This document shows positions 35,278-43,696 of a stretch of DNA of 64,000 bases, piece after piece (within the stretch, counting starts at the first letter, position 1; the number at the start of each line of letters is the position of its first letter). Below the pieces are notes generated by a model, which saw only the letters and a program-made list of their open reading frames with translations, ran no database searches and had not been told where the DNA came from. Both the position numbers and the translations under genes were made by a program. This DNA comes from Lachnospiraceae bacterium (GTDB taxonomy: Bacteria; Bacillota; Clostridia; Lachnospirales; Lachnospiraceae), in the NCBI GenBank assembly GCA_017525525.1, contig JAFXSQ010000005.1, forward strand, positions 35,943 through 99,942. The letters run 5' to 3'.

Positions 35278-36636
35278 TTATCTGATATCGATTTTGTGAA
35301 ATGCCTGCCAGAAGTAGCCGAACCCTATCATCGTCCACAAGGCGAGCAACAGCCAGGTAGAAATCCCCGGCGCAAGGTATGACAGTCCCGGCGCAAGCAT
35401 TATAACCAAAAATGCCACGGCAAATATTATACCCGCCACGCTGTTTATCTTAAAAAATGTATTGCCTTCTTTTTTGGCGGTGACAAATGCCGCTGCCGAT
35501 GTATAAATGAAGCCCACACAGGCTCCTATCGAAGCAACCGGAATAAGAGAACCCACCGCGGCCATACCGAAAAACTGCGCCAAACTTGCCAAAACAGCTA
35601 TGAAAAAGTATGTATTCTCCGGAGTTAAAACCCTGCTTAATATCCTGAACCATCTCGGCAACACATTTACCTCTGCCATGGAATAGATTACCTTGCTTGC
35701 CGAATTAAAAAGCCCCATCAGTGATGCGATAACCATTGAGCCTGCAGCAACAAGCACAAGATAAGGTCCCGCATCGCCAAAGCATATCCTTGCCGCATCA
35801 AAGAGCGGTAAGTCTCCGCCGCTTTTTGCCACCGTAGCGGACAACAAGGTGGTAAGCACATAGAAAAGCGCCCCGCTCATCACGGCGGCTATCATCACCG
35901 ACATAAGCTTCTTCACAGGGAAGCGAAACTCCTCCGTTGCATGCGTCACAGCCTCAAAGCCCATGAATAACCAAGGCATTATAGAGGCTATCGAAAGCAC
36001 CGACCTGATGCCTCCTTTGCCTTCTTCAAGCCGGTCATGAATAAGTGAAAAATCCGCATGTCCTCCGACCAAAGCTACAACAAAGAGAACCACTACCAGG
36101 AAGAGTGATATCTCGGCCAAGGCCGTCTGGAGATTGCCCACAAGGTGCGCTCCCTTTATGCATAAGCCCCCGGTGATCATCACAAGCATAACGCCCGTAA
36201 AAACCTCTCCGATACCCAACTCATATCCGCCGATATCATAACTCAGTTTAAGCTTTACAACCTTTCCCGCAAAGCATTCCTTAACCATATAACTTAGGAA
36301 TATCGCATCAAGGGCGATGGCTGCTATCTCTGCCACCGCAAGAAACCAGGTGCAAAGAAATGCGTGCTCTCTTCCGAAGGTCTTCTCAAGAGATGTAAAC
36401 TCACCTTCATCCACGGGATAGTGAACCGTCATATAATCATCGTTGAGCGCCAAGGATATTATGGCCACCAGTCCTATAGCAAAAGCAGCCATCGTCCCTA
36501 CCGCCCCCGCAGTCGGAAGCATAAGCAGTCCCGGCACGACAAAAGCCCCGCCGCCTGCTATGCACACAAAAGAAAGCGCCCATACATTGATGGGGGAAAG
36601 GTCTGATTTTAAGTTTATCACCCTATGATACTTCAT
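35278..36636 (-). CDS. APC-family amino acid permease
   Basis: 452 residues with about 12 hydrophobic helices. The N-terminus (LSPINVWALSFVCIAGGGAFVVPG) matches the APC transporter start, with the unwound GxG-type TM1. PWLFMGFEAVTHATEEFRFP is the TM6 region typical of these carriers. It probably imports or exchanges an amino acid with a proton or another amino acid; the substrate cannot be read. The gene starts 10 bp after queH. Its ribosome binding site is weak and far from the ATG, so initiation may depend on coupling. Confidence 0.85.
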   Translation of the reverse strand: MKYHRVINLKSDLSPINVWALSFVCIAGGGAFVVPGLLMLPTAGAVGTMAAFAIGLVAIISLALNDDYMTVHYPVDEGEFTSLEKTFGREHAFLCTWFLAVAEIAAIALDAIFLSYMVKECFAGKVVKLKLSYDIGGYELGIGEVFTGVMLVMITGGLCIKGAHLVGNLQTALAEISLFLVVVLFVVALVGGHADFSLIHDRLEEGKGGIRSVLSIASIMPWLFMGFEAVTHATEEFRFPVKKLMSVMIAAVMSGALFYVLTTLLSATVAKSGGDLPLFDAARICFGDAGPYLVLVAAGSMVIASLMGLFNSASKVIYSMAEVNVLPRWFRILSRVLTPENTYFFIAVLASLAQFFGMAAVGSLIPVASIGACVGFIYTSAAAFVTAKKEGNTFFKINSVAGIIFAVAFLVIMLAPGLSYLAPGISTWLLLALWTMIGFGYFWQAFHKIDIR

Positions 36637-36645
36637 AAAACTATA

Positions 36646-37194
36646 TTATACCCTCGAGAACTCACAACCGCAATAGTTTTGTCTGTACAGATTATACTCT
36701 TTCGATAACTCGATAGAATGCTTGTAGCCGTCCTTCTTCTTAAAGTCGCTGTAGAGGTAGTCGATACCGTACTTTTCAGAAAGCCTCTCACCTATCTCGT
36801 TAATCCACGCCGCATTCTTATGCGGGCTTATCGAAAGTGTCGTGGTAAATATATCGTAACCGTGTTCCTTAGCGTATCTTGCTGTTTCGTCAAGTCTTAA
36901 CTCGTAGCACTTGTAACACCTGCTGCCCCTCTCCGGCTCCTGTTCAAGGCCCTTTGCGATATCGTAAAACTCCTGCGGATCGTACCTGCCCGGGATAGCA
37001 TTTATCCCTTCCGCAAAAGGCGCCTGTAAGAGAAATCTTTCAAGCTCGGCGACACGCTTTTCGTACTCTTCGGCATCGGTTATATTAGGGTTATAATACA
37101 ATACATCGATACTGTATTCCTCGTTTAAAACATATATACAATGGGAACTGCAAGGCGCGCAACAGGCATGCAGCAATAATCTTTTTTTATGCAT
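36646..37194 (-). CDS. queH: Epoxyqueuosine reductase QueH
   Basis: 182 residues from the ATG of MHKKRLLLHACC, with AAGGGTG upstream; a GTG three codons earlier is possible. Signature cysteines: LLLHACCAPCSSHCIYVL at the start, GSRCYKCYELRLDETA in the middle and YCGCEFS at the end, as expected for the iron-sulfur and second metal sites of QueH (DUF208). It reduces epoxyqueuosine to queuosine in tRNA, the last step of the pathway, replacing QueG. No other queuosine gene is adjacent. Confidence 0.92.
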   Translation of the reverse strand: MHKKRLLLHACCAPCSSHCIYVLNEEYSIDVLYYNPNITDAEEYEKRVAELERFLLQAPFAEGINAIPGRYDPQEFYDIAKGLEQEPERGSRCYKCYELRLDETARYAKEHGYDIFTTTLSISPHKNAAWINEIGERLSEKYGIDYLYSDFKKKDGYKHSIELSKEYNLYRQNYCGCEFSRV

Positions 37195-37222
37195 TTTCAA
37201 CACCCTTTTTTGAAATAATCAG

Positions 37223-37251
37223 TTGACTTTATTGCTTTTATACAATATACT
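37223..37251 (+). promoter_or_regulatory. Promoter of the small plus-strand gene
   Basis: TTGACT, 17 bp, TATACT, then ~50 bp to the ATG. The minus strand here has TTCATT, 18 bp, TATAAA, a weaker possible queH promoter, so this A+T-rich gap is probably a divergent promoter region. Confidence 0.65.
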
Positions 37252-37305
37252 ATATTCAAGAATGAAAACGGGGCTCATGTGTCCTATGGAACGGAGGGGA
37301 ACGAT

Positions 37306-37539
37306 ATGACTGTGGATCAGGCAGTAAAAAAGTATAAGCTCGAACCGCTCAATGTCTATACGGCGAAAGCTAAGGCGAAAGAGCTTAATGTCGATGAGGT
37401 TTTATACATGAACGTGCAGAAGAACAAGTATGCTTACATCGTTAAAGACGGTGCTCGCGGATTTGTGCTCTACCAGGATGAGAAGAGCTTGTACTCCAAG
37501 ATGTATAAGGGCCTTAAGATGACACCGCTTGAGCCTTAA
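37306..37539 (+). CDS. Small conserved-looking protein of unknown function
   Basis: 77 residues from the ATG of MTVDQAVKKYKLEP, which has GGAGGGG just upstream; an ATG 9 codons earlier has no such site. Basic, with several short strands (YAYIVKDGARGFVLYQDEK) and a helical N-terminus that looks like a small DNA-binding or sensor module, but no family is recognised. It has its own promoter and terminator and is one of only two plus-strand genes in the window, so it is a monocistronic unit. Confidence 0.75.
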   Translation: MTVDQAVKKYKLEPLNVYTAKAKAKELNVDEVLYMNVQKNKYAYIVKDGARGFVLYQDEKSLYSKMYKGLKMTPLEP

Positions 37540-37564
37540 TCATACAACTTAATCTTTAGACAAT

Positions 37565-37612
37565 AAACCGGATACCAACCGCCCCATAGGCCTCAGTACC
37601 CGGTTTTTTTTT
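37565..37612 (+). terminator. Intrinsic terminator after the small gene
   Basis: Stem AAACCGG(A)TAC paired with GTAC(C)CGGTTT, followed by a run of nine T, 25 bp past the stop codon. Confidence 0.8.
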
Positions 37613-37616
37613 ATGC

Positions 37617-37765
37617 ACACGCGCGCATAAAGAGTTTTGTCACTGCGTGACATGCGCGCGGCGCAGCGAACACGTACCGTGTTCGATTTATTATACACGC
37701 GCTCATAAAGAGTTTTGTCACTGCGTGACATGTGCGCGGCGCAGCGAACACGTACCGTGTTCGAT
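37617..37765. repeat. Two tandem copies of a 71-bp repeat
   Basis: Copies at 37617-37687 and 37695-37765, 78 bp apart and nearly identical. Each contains two palindromes: GTCA-CTGCG-TGAC and GAACACG-TAC-CGTGTTC, plus the GC-rich word GCGCGGCGCAGCG. The array ends 3 bp before the stop codon of the small membrane protein gene. Confidence 0.85.
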
Positions 37766-37768
37766 ATA

Positions 37769-38266
37769 CTATCCCCAGACTTTTTTGTAAAACTGCTTCA
37801 CATGCGCAAGCGACTTTTCGTTAAGCTCTAAAATCACGGCCTTGTCCTTAGTCATAAGGGCATACCAGTCTTCCTTCTTGCTATCATCGAATGAGGTGAA
37901 GTATTTGAAGGTTATTTTTTTGTTCACGTCAAGCTCATTCTGAAACTTCGGATCGTCATATTTCAATACTCTGACCACATCCTCTGCCGCAACCTTCGCG
38001 CACTCCTTACGCGTAGCCTTGTTCTTGATAATGGCCACATCAAGATCCCCGTTGGTGAAGATGTACTCATATTCAATGTGCATCCCCGGGAAGGCCCAGG
38101 CGGCAAGTATTCCTCCGCCGACCATAACCATAAGACCCAGAGTCGGCACTAAAAGCAGCACGAACACACCTAACGCGAAGACAAAAAACGTAATCGCCAC
38201 GGGCACGAACTGCGGCCCCCTCGGCTTTGAAGCAACTATCTGCTCCACATAACTGTCGTTCATCAT
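37769..38266 (-). CDS. Small two-helix membrane protein (DUF6106-like)
   Basis: 165 residues. Two adjacent hydrophobic helices (VPVAITFFVFALGVFVLLL and LGLMVMVGGGILAAWAF, ~20-62) are followed by a soluble ~100-residue domain with EYEYIFTNGDLDVAIIKNK and WYALMTKDKAVILELNEKSL. The pattern resembles a clostridial family of uncharacterised membrane proteins with a PH-like cytosolic domain; that name is from memory and not firm. It lies 20 bp upstream of nothing obviously related and directly downstream of nfnB in the same direction. Confidence 0.75.
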   Translation of the reverse strand: MMNDSYVEQIVASKPRGPQFVPVAITFFVFALGVFVLLLVPTLGLMVMVGGGILAAWAFPGMHIEYEYIFTNGDLDVAIIKNKATRKECAKVAAEDVVRVLKYDDPKFQNELDVNKKITFKYFTSFDDSKKEDWYALMTKDKAVILELNEKSLAHVKQFYKKVWG

Positions 38267-38286
38267 AAACTCTGTTCCTACTCTCC

Positions 38287-39672
38287 CTACTTAAAGCTTT
38301 CGTCTATTGACTGAGCAGCCTTTTTACCGGCGCCCATCGCAAGAATAACCGTTGCCGCTCCGGTAACGGCATCTCCACCCGCATACACATGCTCTCTCGT
38401 GGTCTGCTCGGTCTCCTCGTCAACAGTGATAGTGCCTCTCTTTCCGCACTCAAGACCTTCGGTTGTCTGGCGGATAAGCGGGTTCGGTGACTGTCCTATA
38501 GCTATTACAACAGTCTCAACATCAAGCACATAGTTTGAACCCTCTATCGGCTTCGGACTTCTTCTTCCGCTGGCATCAGGCTCGCCAAGCTCCTGCTTAA
38601 CAACCTCCATGCCGCACACATAACCGTTCTCATCACCAAGTATCTTCACCGGATTGTTGAGAAGTCTGAAGATGATGCCCTCCTCCTTAGCGTGGTGAAC
38701 CTCCTCTGCCCTTGCGGGGACCTCCTCTTCGCCTCTTCTGTATACTATGTAGACCTCTTCCGCGCCGAGACGCTTAGCGGTTCTTGCTGCGTCCATAGCC
38801 ACATTTCCGGCGCCCACTACAGCTACTCTCTTGCCTATCTTGATAGGTGTCGGAACCTCGCCCTTCTTGTAAGCCTTCATAAGGTTTACTCTGGTAAGGA
38901 ACTCATTTGCCGAGTAAACTCCGAGCAGGTTCTCTCCGGGTATTCTAAGGAAGCTCGGAAGACCTGCGCCGGTTCCGAGGAAGATTGCCTCAAAACCTCT
39001 GTCAAACAAATCGTCTACCGTAACAGACTTTCCGACTACCACGTTAGTCTCTATGGTAACGCCCAAGCCGGTTATGTTCTCAAGCTCCTTGGCAACCAAA
39101 GCCTTGGGAAGTCTGAACTCGGGGATACCGTAGCTTAACACGCCGCCTGCCTTGTGAAGTGCCTCGAATATGGTAACCTCATAACCTCTCTTGGCAAGCT
39201 CGCCTGCGCAGGTAATACCCGCAGGACCCGAACCTACAACTGCTACCTTGTGTCCGTTCTTTTCGGTAACAGGCTTTACGCTCTCGCCCTTAGCCATGTG
39301 ATAGTCAGCCACAAAGCGCTCGATTCTTCCTATGGATACAGGCTCGCCCTTTATTCCTCTCACGCACTTGCTCTCGCACTGCTTTTCCTGAGGACATACA
39401 CGTCCGCAGATAGCGGGAAGCGCATTCTCGCTTGTGATAATCTCATAAGCCTTGTCAAAATCCTTTGCCACAACAGCCTCTATAAAGCCGGGAATCGGTA
39501 CATTTACCGGGCATCCGGTCATGCACGGCTTGTGCTTGCAGTTAAGGCATCTTGATGCCTCCTCAACCGCCATCTCCTCGGTGTAGCCAAGGGCAACCTC
39601 TTCAAAGTTTTTATTTCTCACATCAGGCTCCTGCTCACGCATGGGAACCTTCGTCATGCTCATGTTAGGCAT
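38287..39672 (-). CDS. nfnB: NfnB / glutamate synthase small-chain-like flavoprotein (NADPH-binding large subunit)
   Basis: 461 residues. N-terminal cysteines for two [4Fe-4S] clusters (CLNCKHKPCMTGCPVN; CGRVCPQEKQCESKC), an FAD-binding VAVVGSGPAGITCAGELA and an NADPH-binding VAVVGAGNVAMDAARTAKR. This is the GltD-like fold, but the gene is followed at once by the NfnA-type reductase and not preceded by a large GltB. The pair is therefore most likely the electron-bifurcating ferredoxin-dependent transhydrogenase NfnAB, which couples NADH and reduced ferredoxin to NADP+ reduction. AGGAGA precedes the ATG. The intergenic gap from nfnA holds a short family A repeat. Confidence 0.88.
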   Translation of the reverse strand: MPNMSMTKVPMREQEPDVRNKNFEEVALGYTEEMAVEEASRCLNCKHKPCMTGCPVNVPIPGFIEAVVAKDFDKAYEIITSENALPAICGRVCPQEKQCESKCVRGIKGEPVSIGRIERFVADYHMAKGESVKPVTEKNGHKVAVVGSGPAGITCAGELAKRGYEVTIFEALHKAGGVLSYGIPEFRLPKALVAKELENITGLGVTIETNVVVGKSVTVDDLFDRGFEAIFLGTGAGLPSFLRIPGENLLGVYSANEFLTRVNLMKAYKKGEVPTPIKIGKRVAVVGAGNVAMDAARTAKRLGAEEVYIVYRRGEEEVPARAEEVHHAKEEGIIFRLLNNPVKILGDENGYVCGMEVVKQELGEPDASGRRSPKPIEGSNYVLDVETVVIAIGQSPNPLIRQTTEGLECGKRGTITVDEETEQTTREHVYAGGDAVTGAATVILAMGAGKKAAQSIDESFK

Positions 39673-39697
39673 TGCTTAATTCTCCTTTTCTTTATAT

Positions 39698-39728
39698 AAG
39701 ATCCTTCGCTGACGCTCAGGATGACACC
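39698..39728. repeat. Short family A repeat between nfnA and nfnB
   Basis: AAGATCCTTCGC-TGAC-GCTCAGGATGACAC, the minimal hairpin form of the family. Confidence 0.7.
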
Positions 39729-39729
39729 T

Positions 39730-40551
39730 CTATGACAACCCGAGATTACACTCATGCTCTTCTTGCTTAAAGAAGCCCTGTCTCTTCATGCACTCATCGA
39801 AATCAACCTTAAAGCCGTCGAAGTCCGGTCCGTCAACACAGGCGAACTTTGTCTGTCCGTCGATTGTCACACGACAGCCGCCGCACATGCCCGTTCCGTC
39901 TATCATGATCGGGTTTAAAGAAACAGATGTCGGTATGTCATGCTGCTTTGTAAGCTGTACCACGAACTTCATCATTATAAGCGGTCCGATTGTAATCACA
40001 TGATCATACTTCTCGCCCGCATTTATCAGCTCTTCAAGCTTTTTGGTAACCACGCCCTTGTCTCCCAAGGTTCCGTCGTCAGTCATAATATACACATTCT
40101 TGCATATCTCCTTGAAGAGATCTACCAGGATAACAAACTCTGCCGAGCGTCCTCCGATTATGACATCGCACTCAACGCCTCTTCTGTGGAGCTCCTTGAG
40201 CTGACAGTAAAGAGGCGCGGTACCGACACCGCCTGCAACACCTATTATCCTCTTCCAGTCATCATGGAAGGGTGCCGGCGTACCCAGAGGACCTACAAAG
40301 TCCGTAAAGCTGTCGCCAACCTCAAGCTCCGCCATCTTCTTTGTCGAATAACCAAGTGTCTGGAATACTATGGTTATTGTGTTCTTCTCCCTGTCGTAAT
40401 CAGCGATGGTAAGCGGAATTCTCTCTCCGTCCTCACCTATCCTTGCGATAAGGAACTGGCCGGCCTCGCAGCGAAAAGCCACATAAGGAGCCTCCACTTC
40501 CATCAGCACTACCGCCTGATTAAGAACCTCTTTTCTTACTATCTTGTACAT
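39730..40551 (-). CDS. nfnA: NfnA: sulfide dehydrogenase/DHODH-type FAD/NAD-binding [2Fe-2S] subunit
   Basis: 273 residues in the ferredoxin-NADP reductase fold: FAD region with RIPLTIADYD and the NAD region with IGVAGGVGTAPLYCQLKEL. The C-terminal [2Fe-2S] site is MCGGCRVTIDGQTKFACVDGP. This is the PyrK/SudB-like small subunit of the NfnAB transhydrogenase. It is transcribed first, 57 bp upstream of nfnB, from a clear promoter that overlaps the end of the preceding acetyltransferase-like gene. Confidence 0.9.
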   Translation of the reverse strand: MYKIVRKEVLNQAVVLMEVEAPYVAFRCEAGQFLIARIGEDGERIPLTIADYDREKNTITIVFQTLGYSTKKMAELEVGDSFTDFVGPLGTPAPFHDDWKRIIGVAGGVGTAPLYCQLKELHRRGVECDVIIGGRSAEFVILVDLFKEICKNVYIMTDDGTLGDKGVVTKKLEELINAGEKYDHVITIGPLIMMKFVVQLTKQHDIPTSVSLNPIMIDGTGMCGGCRVTIDGQTKFACVDGPDFDGFKVDFDECMKRQGFFKQEEHECNLGLS

Positions 40552-40579
40552 TTCTTACTCCCTTTCTGCATATATCCTT

Positions 40580-40608
40580 AATATAATAAGCATCCTATAT
40601 CTCGTCAA
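40580..40608 (-). promoter_or_regulatory. Promoter of nfnA-nfnB
   Basis: Minus strand TTGACG, 17 bp, TATATT. It lies over the last codons of the upstream gene and 29 bp ahead of the nfnA ATG. Confidence 0.75.
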
Positions 40609-41569
40609 AAAAGCTTGCTTTCTTCAACTGTTCTATTGAAAATGTATCGCTAAGCGCCTTTGCCATCACAGTCTTGCCGTCGTTTACTCTCGTCCATATT
40701 CCGAGAAGATTGTACACATCATCCACCAGCTCCGAGGAAGGCATATTGATCAGACATCGCTTGCAGAGAACCTCCTCCGTAAGCTTGACTATCGTGTCGA
40801 GACTGTATCTTACGTTCGCATCAAAGTTCTCGTACCTTTCAACATAAAGAGTGTCGCCGGTTATGTCGTAGGAGAAAACCGCGGCCAGCCTTTCGGCTTC
40901 CTCTTCATCCTGTGAAATGCCGGACTCGTACACCGCCATGGCGCCGCCGTTCCGCAAAATATGCCTGTCCCTGACAGCCTTTAAGTAAGCGCCGTCCCTC
41001 TTGACAAATACCGCATACCTCTTGCAAAGCTCCTCGTTGATTCTCTCTCCGAGCTCGTCCAAATCCTCATCGCTTAAATCTCTGAACTTCACGAGGTAAT
41101 AGCCCTCTTCGCCGGACAGGTCATCGGGCACCGTCGAATCATCCTCAAGCACGGATATGTCTATATCGAGCTCAACATTTTCATACAACGTGTCAAAACC
41201 CTTATCACTGAAGTATTCCGGGTTTGCGGGGGCACAGAAAGCAAATTCCGCGCCTTTCTTCAAGCTAAGCTTGCTTGCTTCGTCGATAAGCTTCTCCATT
41301 ACTCCGGCTTCATCATACTTCTGCTTGATCACATCTCCGTAGAATCTCGCGCCACTGACAAAGCTGCCGTTTACCGACACCTCATGTATGGCCACATGAA
41401 GCATGCCGACAAGCTCATCTTCAAGCTTTGCCATGATAATGCTCACGCCGTCAAGAACCGGATCAAACTCGGAATCTATGGTAAGCCATAGCTCCTTTAT
41501 CTGTTCGGCATCCGCCTCATCTCCGTCAAAGTAACTGTAACTGCAACTGCAACTGTCTCCGTCACTCAT
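40595..41569 (-). CDS. GNAT-like acetyltransferase domain protein
   Basis: 324 residues. The N-terminal half has a GNAT-like layout (EDELVGMLHVAIHEV, FYGDVIKQKYDEAGVMEKLIDEASKL, EFAFCAPANPEYFSDKGF), without a textbook acetyl-CoA loop. The C-terminal ~150 residues (VFSYDITGDTLYVERYE, LCKRCLINMPSSEL) form a second domain as in two-domain GNATs such as Eis relatives. The N-terminus has a CSCSYSYF stretch. AGGAG lies about 14 bases before the ATG, a little far. Substrate unknown. Confidence 0.7.
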   Translation of the reverse strand: MSDGDSCSCSYSYFDGDEADAEQIKELWLTIDSEFDPVLDGVSIIMAKLEDELVGMLHVAIHEVSVNGSFVSGARFYGDVIKQKYDEAGVMEKLIDEASKLSLKKGAEFAFCAPANPEYFSDKGFDTLYENVELDIDISVLEDDSTVPDDLSGEEGYYLVKFRDLSDEDLDELGERINEELCKRYAVFVKRDGAYLKAVRDRHILRNGGAMAVYESGISQDEEEAERLAAVFSYDITGDTLYVERYENFDANVRYSLDTIVKLTEEVLCKRCLINMPSSELVDDVYNLLGIWTRVNDGKTVMAKALSDTFSIEQLKKASFFDEI

Positions 41570-41626
41570 ATTGTTTAATATGTTTCTCCTTCCCTCTTTT
41601 GTGCTTCATTGTTTATTCATGATTGT

Positions 41627-42196
41627 TTATTTTGATTGATTATTCATGGGACAAACCGTGCACCCTCCGCAGCCTGCCGGAGCAGACGAGTAAGCTTCGA
41701 AGCTTGACCTGTAATCAACATCATCCATCGTGTGTAAAAGAGCTATCGCCTGCGCGCTTATTCCCTCGCCGCTTCCCGTAAAGCCCAGGCCCTCCTCTGT
41801 GGTGGCCTTGATATTTACCTGGTTAAGCTCAAGCCCAAGAGCCTCGGAGATTCTCTCTCTCATAGCTTCGATATGCGGAGCCATCTTCGGCTTCTGCGCT
41901 ATGATTGTCGCATCGATATTGCCCACAAGCATGTTCTTTTCATCAAGAAGCTTTCCAACCTCTTTTAAGAGCTCTATGCTGTCCGCTCCCTTATACTTCT
42001 CATCGGTATCCGGGAAATGCTTCCCTATATCACCCAGAGCCGCAGCTCCGAGAAGAGCATCCATTATGGCATGGGTTAATACATCGGCATCCGAGTGCCC
42101 GAGCAGTCCAAGCTCGTGGGGTATCTGAACTCCGCCTATGATAAGCGGCCGCCCCTCAACCAGTCTATGAACATCATAACCCATTCCGATACGCAT
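41627..42196 (-). CDS. ispF: 2-C-methyl-D-erythritol 2,4-cyclodiphosphate synthase
   Basis: 189 residues. The zinc-binding start [15 protein letters not shown] with Dx[35 protein letters not shown] and the C-terminal motif [19 protein letters not shown] are all present. IspF closes the cyclodiphosphate ring in the non-mevalonate isoprenoid pathway. The usual length is ~160, so there is a ~30-residue C-terminal extension with a CGGCTVCPM cysteine cluster, unusual for this enzyme. The gene stands alone; no ispD fusion. Confidence 0.93.
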   Translation of the reverse strand: MRIGMGYDVHRLVEGRPLIIGGVQIPHELGLLGHSDADVLTHAIMDALLGAAALGDIGKHFPDTDEKYKGADSIELLKEVGKLLDEKNMLVGNIDATIIAQKPKMAPHIEAMRERISEALGLELNQVNIKATTEEGLGFTGSGEGISAQAIALLHTMDDVDYRSSFEAYSSAPAGCGGCTVCPMNNQSK

Positions 42197-42304
42197 ACTA
42201 CTCTCCTTATATAATTTGTAGTGTCATGATTACTTCGTAATCCTGCCTACACATAATCGTTCTATAGACTACCACAAATCAAAGATTTAAGCAAGAATAA
42301 AATA

Positions 42305-42385
42305 CTTCCTATTAAAATCCTTCCTATTAAAAATCCTTCCTTGCCCGATTTGCCCGATTTGCCCGATTTGCCCGATTTGCCCGGA
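42305..42385. repeat. Simple tandem repeats
   Basis: Two copies of CTTCCTATTAAAA(A)TC, followed by five copies of the 9-bp unit TTGCCCGAT (42341-42385, last copy imperfect). No spacers, so not CRISPR. Confidence 0.9.
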
Positions 42386-42461
42386 TTGTTCAGCATAACA
42401 TTCCTTACTGTTATTTCAGCCAAAGTCAATAGAAACTGTATCTACTTTGTAAGTATATCGC

Positions 42462-42490
42462 TTGACATTTTCAGGCAGATATATGAAAAT
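42462..42490 (+). promoter_or_regulatory. Candidate promoter of the TPM-domain gene
   Basis: A perfect TTGACA, 17 bp, then GAAAAT, a weak -10. The ribosome binding site AAGGAGGG and ATG follow about 35 bp later. Confidence 0.5.
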
Positions 42491-42529
42491 AGGGATAGTT
42501 AAGCATACATATACAAGGAGGGCAACAAC

Positions 42530-43636
42530 ATGGCACGATCCTTAGGCGGAGGAAGCTCAGGCGGCGGTGGAAGCAGGTCTTTCAGCGGCGGCTCCAGATC
42601 CTCCCGTTCATTTTCCGGAAGCGGCAGATCATACAGCGGAGGCAGCACCCGCAGGACTTCAAGCTCTTCAAGCTACAGCAGGCCTTCGAGCAGTCACAGC
42701 AGACCTTCAGGCGGTTATAGCAGGCCCAGACCGAACTACGGCGGCGGACTGCTCGGTGCAGGCTTAGGCTATATGCTCGGTTCAAGCTCAAGCGGTTATT
42801 CAAGCGGTTACAGGAGACCCGCAAGATCCAGAGTCGGCTACAGCGGTGGCGGATGTGCATCGGTTATAGGCTACTTCGTGGTTATCGTGATAGCGCTCGC
42901 CATACTCTCTTCCGTAGGAAAGCTCGGCTTCGGTGGCAGTTCGGACAGCTCCGATGTCAAGCTCAACAAGGATAAGTACACCGGCGAGGTTTACTCGGCC
43001 AGAGGCTACTATGAGGATCACTCATCGGGCGAAAAGTGGATAGACAGCTCCAACGAGAACAAGCTTATCTCGGGAATGAAGAGCTTCTATCAAAAGACCG
43101 GCGTCTTCCCCTTCCTCTACATCACAGACTCTGTACCCGGCGGTAATAACGAAGCCAACATACAGGCATACGAAGACAAGCTTTACACCGAGCTCTTCTC
43201 CGACAGATCCGGCGATGTTGTAGAAGGAAACCTTCTCATACTCTTCATATCTGACAAGGAAGATTATTATCTCGTTGGCGGTTTGAATATAGGCGATGTG
43301 ATCGATGCCTCCGCTACCAAGGTTATCACGAATAAAATCAACGCACGCTGGAGCAACGGAGACTTAGCTTACATCTTCGGTGACGGCTTAGACGCAGCAG
43401 GTCGAAGCATCATGGCCAAGAGTAACGGACGTGTAATCGCGATCGTAGCGCTTATAGTTGCCGGCGTTGTAGGCCTCGTATTCATCATCTTCAAGTGGTG
43501 GAAGGCAAGAGTCGCTCAGAAGAACAAGGAGCAGGAAGATTTGGAGAGGATACTATCGAAGCCGCTCGACAGCTTCGGAAATCAGGAGATGGTCGACCTG
43601 CAGAAAAAATACGAACAGCAAAAGAACTCCTTATGA
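42530..43636 (+). CDS. TPM-domain (YgcG-like) membrane protein with Ser/Gly-rich N-terminus
   Basis: 368 residues. The first ~85 residues are Ser/Gly/Arg-rich low complexity (GGGSSGGGGSRSFSGG). A membrane helix follows (~107-128, GYFVVIVIALAILSSV), then a TPM/TLP18.3 domain (~140-290) with TGVFPFLYITDSVPGG, GNLLILFISDKEDYYLVGGL and a second helix (~302-322, VIAIVALIVAGVVGLVFII), then a basic coiled tail. TPM domains are linked to membrane protein quality control in several systems; the exact role here is unknown. It has its own promoter and terminator. Confidence 0.85.
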   Translation: MARSLGGGSSGGGGSRSFSGGSRSSRSFSGSGRSYSGGSTRRTSSSSSYSRPSSSHSRPSGGYSRPRPNYGGGLLGAGLGYMLGSSSSGYSSGYRRPARSRVGYSGGGCASVIGYFVVIVIALAILSSVGKLGFGGSSDSSDVKLNKDKYTGEVYSARGYYEDHSSGEKWIDSSNENKLISGMKSFYQKTGVFPFLYITDSVPGGNNEANIQAYEDKLYTELFSDRSGDVVEGNLLILFISDKEDYYLVGGLNIGDVIDASATKVITNKINARWSNGDLAYIFGDGLDAAGRSIMAKSNGRVIAIVALIVAGVVGLVFIIFKWWKARVAQKNKEQEDLERILSKPLDSFGNQEMVDLQKKYEQQKNSL

Positions 43637-43654
43637 TTATTATTATAATAAACG

Positions 43655-43694
43655 AAACAGGCAACCGCGTATGTGTCGCAGTTGCCTGTTTTTT
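43655..43694. terminator. Bidirectional terminator between convergent genes
   Basis: Stem AAACAGGCAAC / GTTGCCTGTTT with TTTTTT on the plus strand and a TCGTTTATT tail on the minus strand. It serves the TPM-domain gene and probably the calpain-like gene that converges on it. Confidence 0.85.
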
Positions 43695-43696
43695 GA

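Larger units (their letters stand above)
42197..42529. other. Divergent intergenic region between ispF and the TPM-domain gene
   Basis: 333 bp with no gene. It holds a hairpin at 42217-42251 (TGTAG..CTACA flanking GATTAC-TTC-GTAATC), a short tandem array, and a plus-strand promoter close to the right end. On the minus strand TTGCTT, 17 bp, TAGTCT is a weak candidate ispF promoter. Confidence 0.6.

Noticed and set aside
37617-37765. Attachment-site pair (attL/attR)
   Set aside because: The two copies are adjacent with only 7 bp between them, so nothing is enclosed.
38287-39672. Glutamate synthase small subunit
   Set aside because: No large GltB subunit is present, and the partner gene is NfnA-like, so NfnB is the better call.
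42341-42385. CRISPR-like array
   Set aside because: It is a head-to-tail 9-bp repeat with no spacers.
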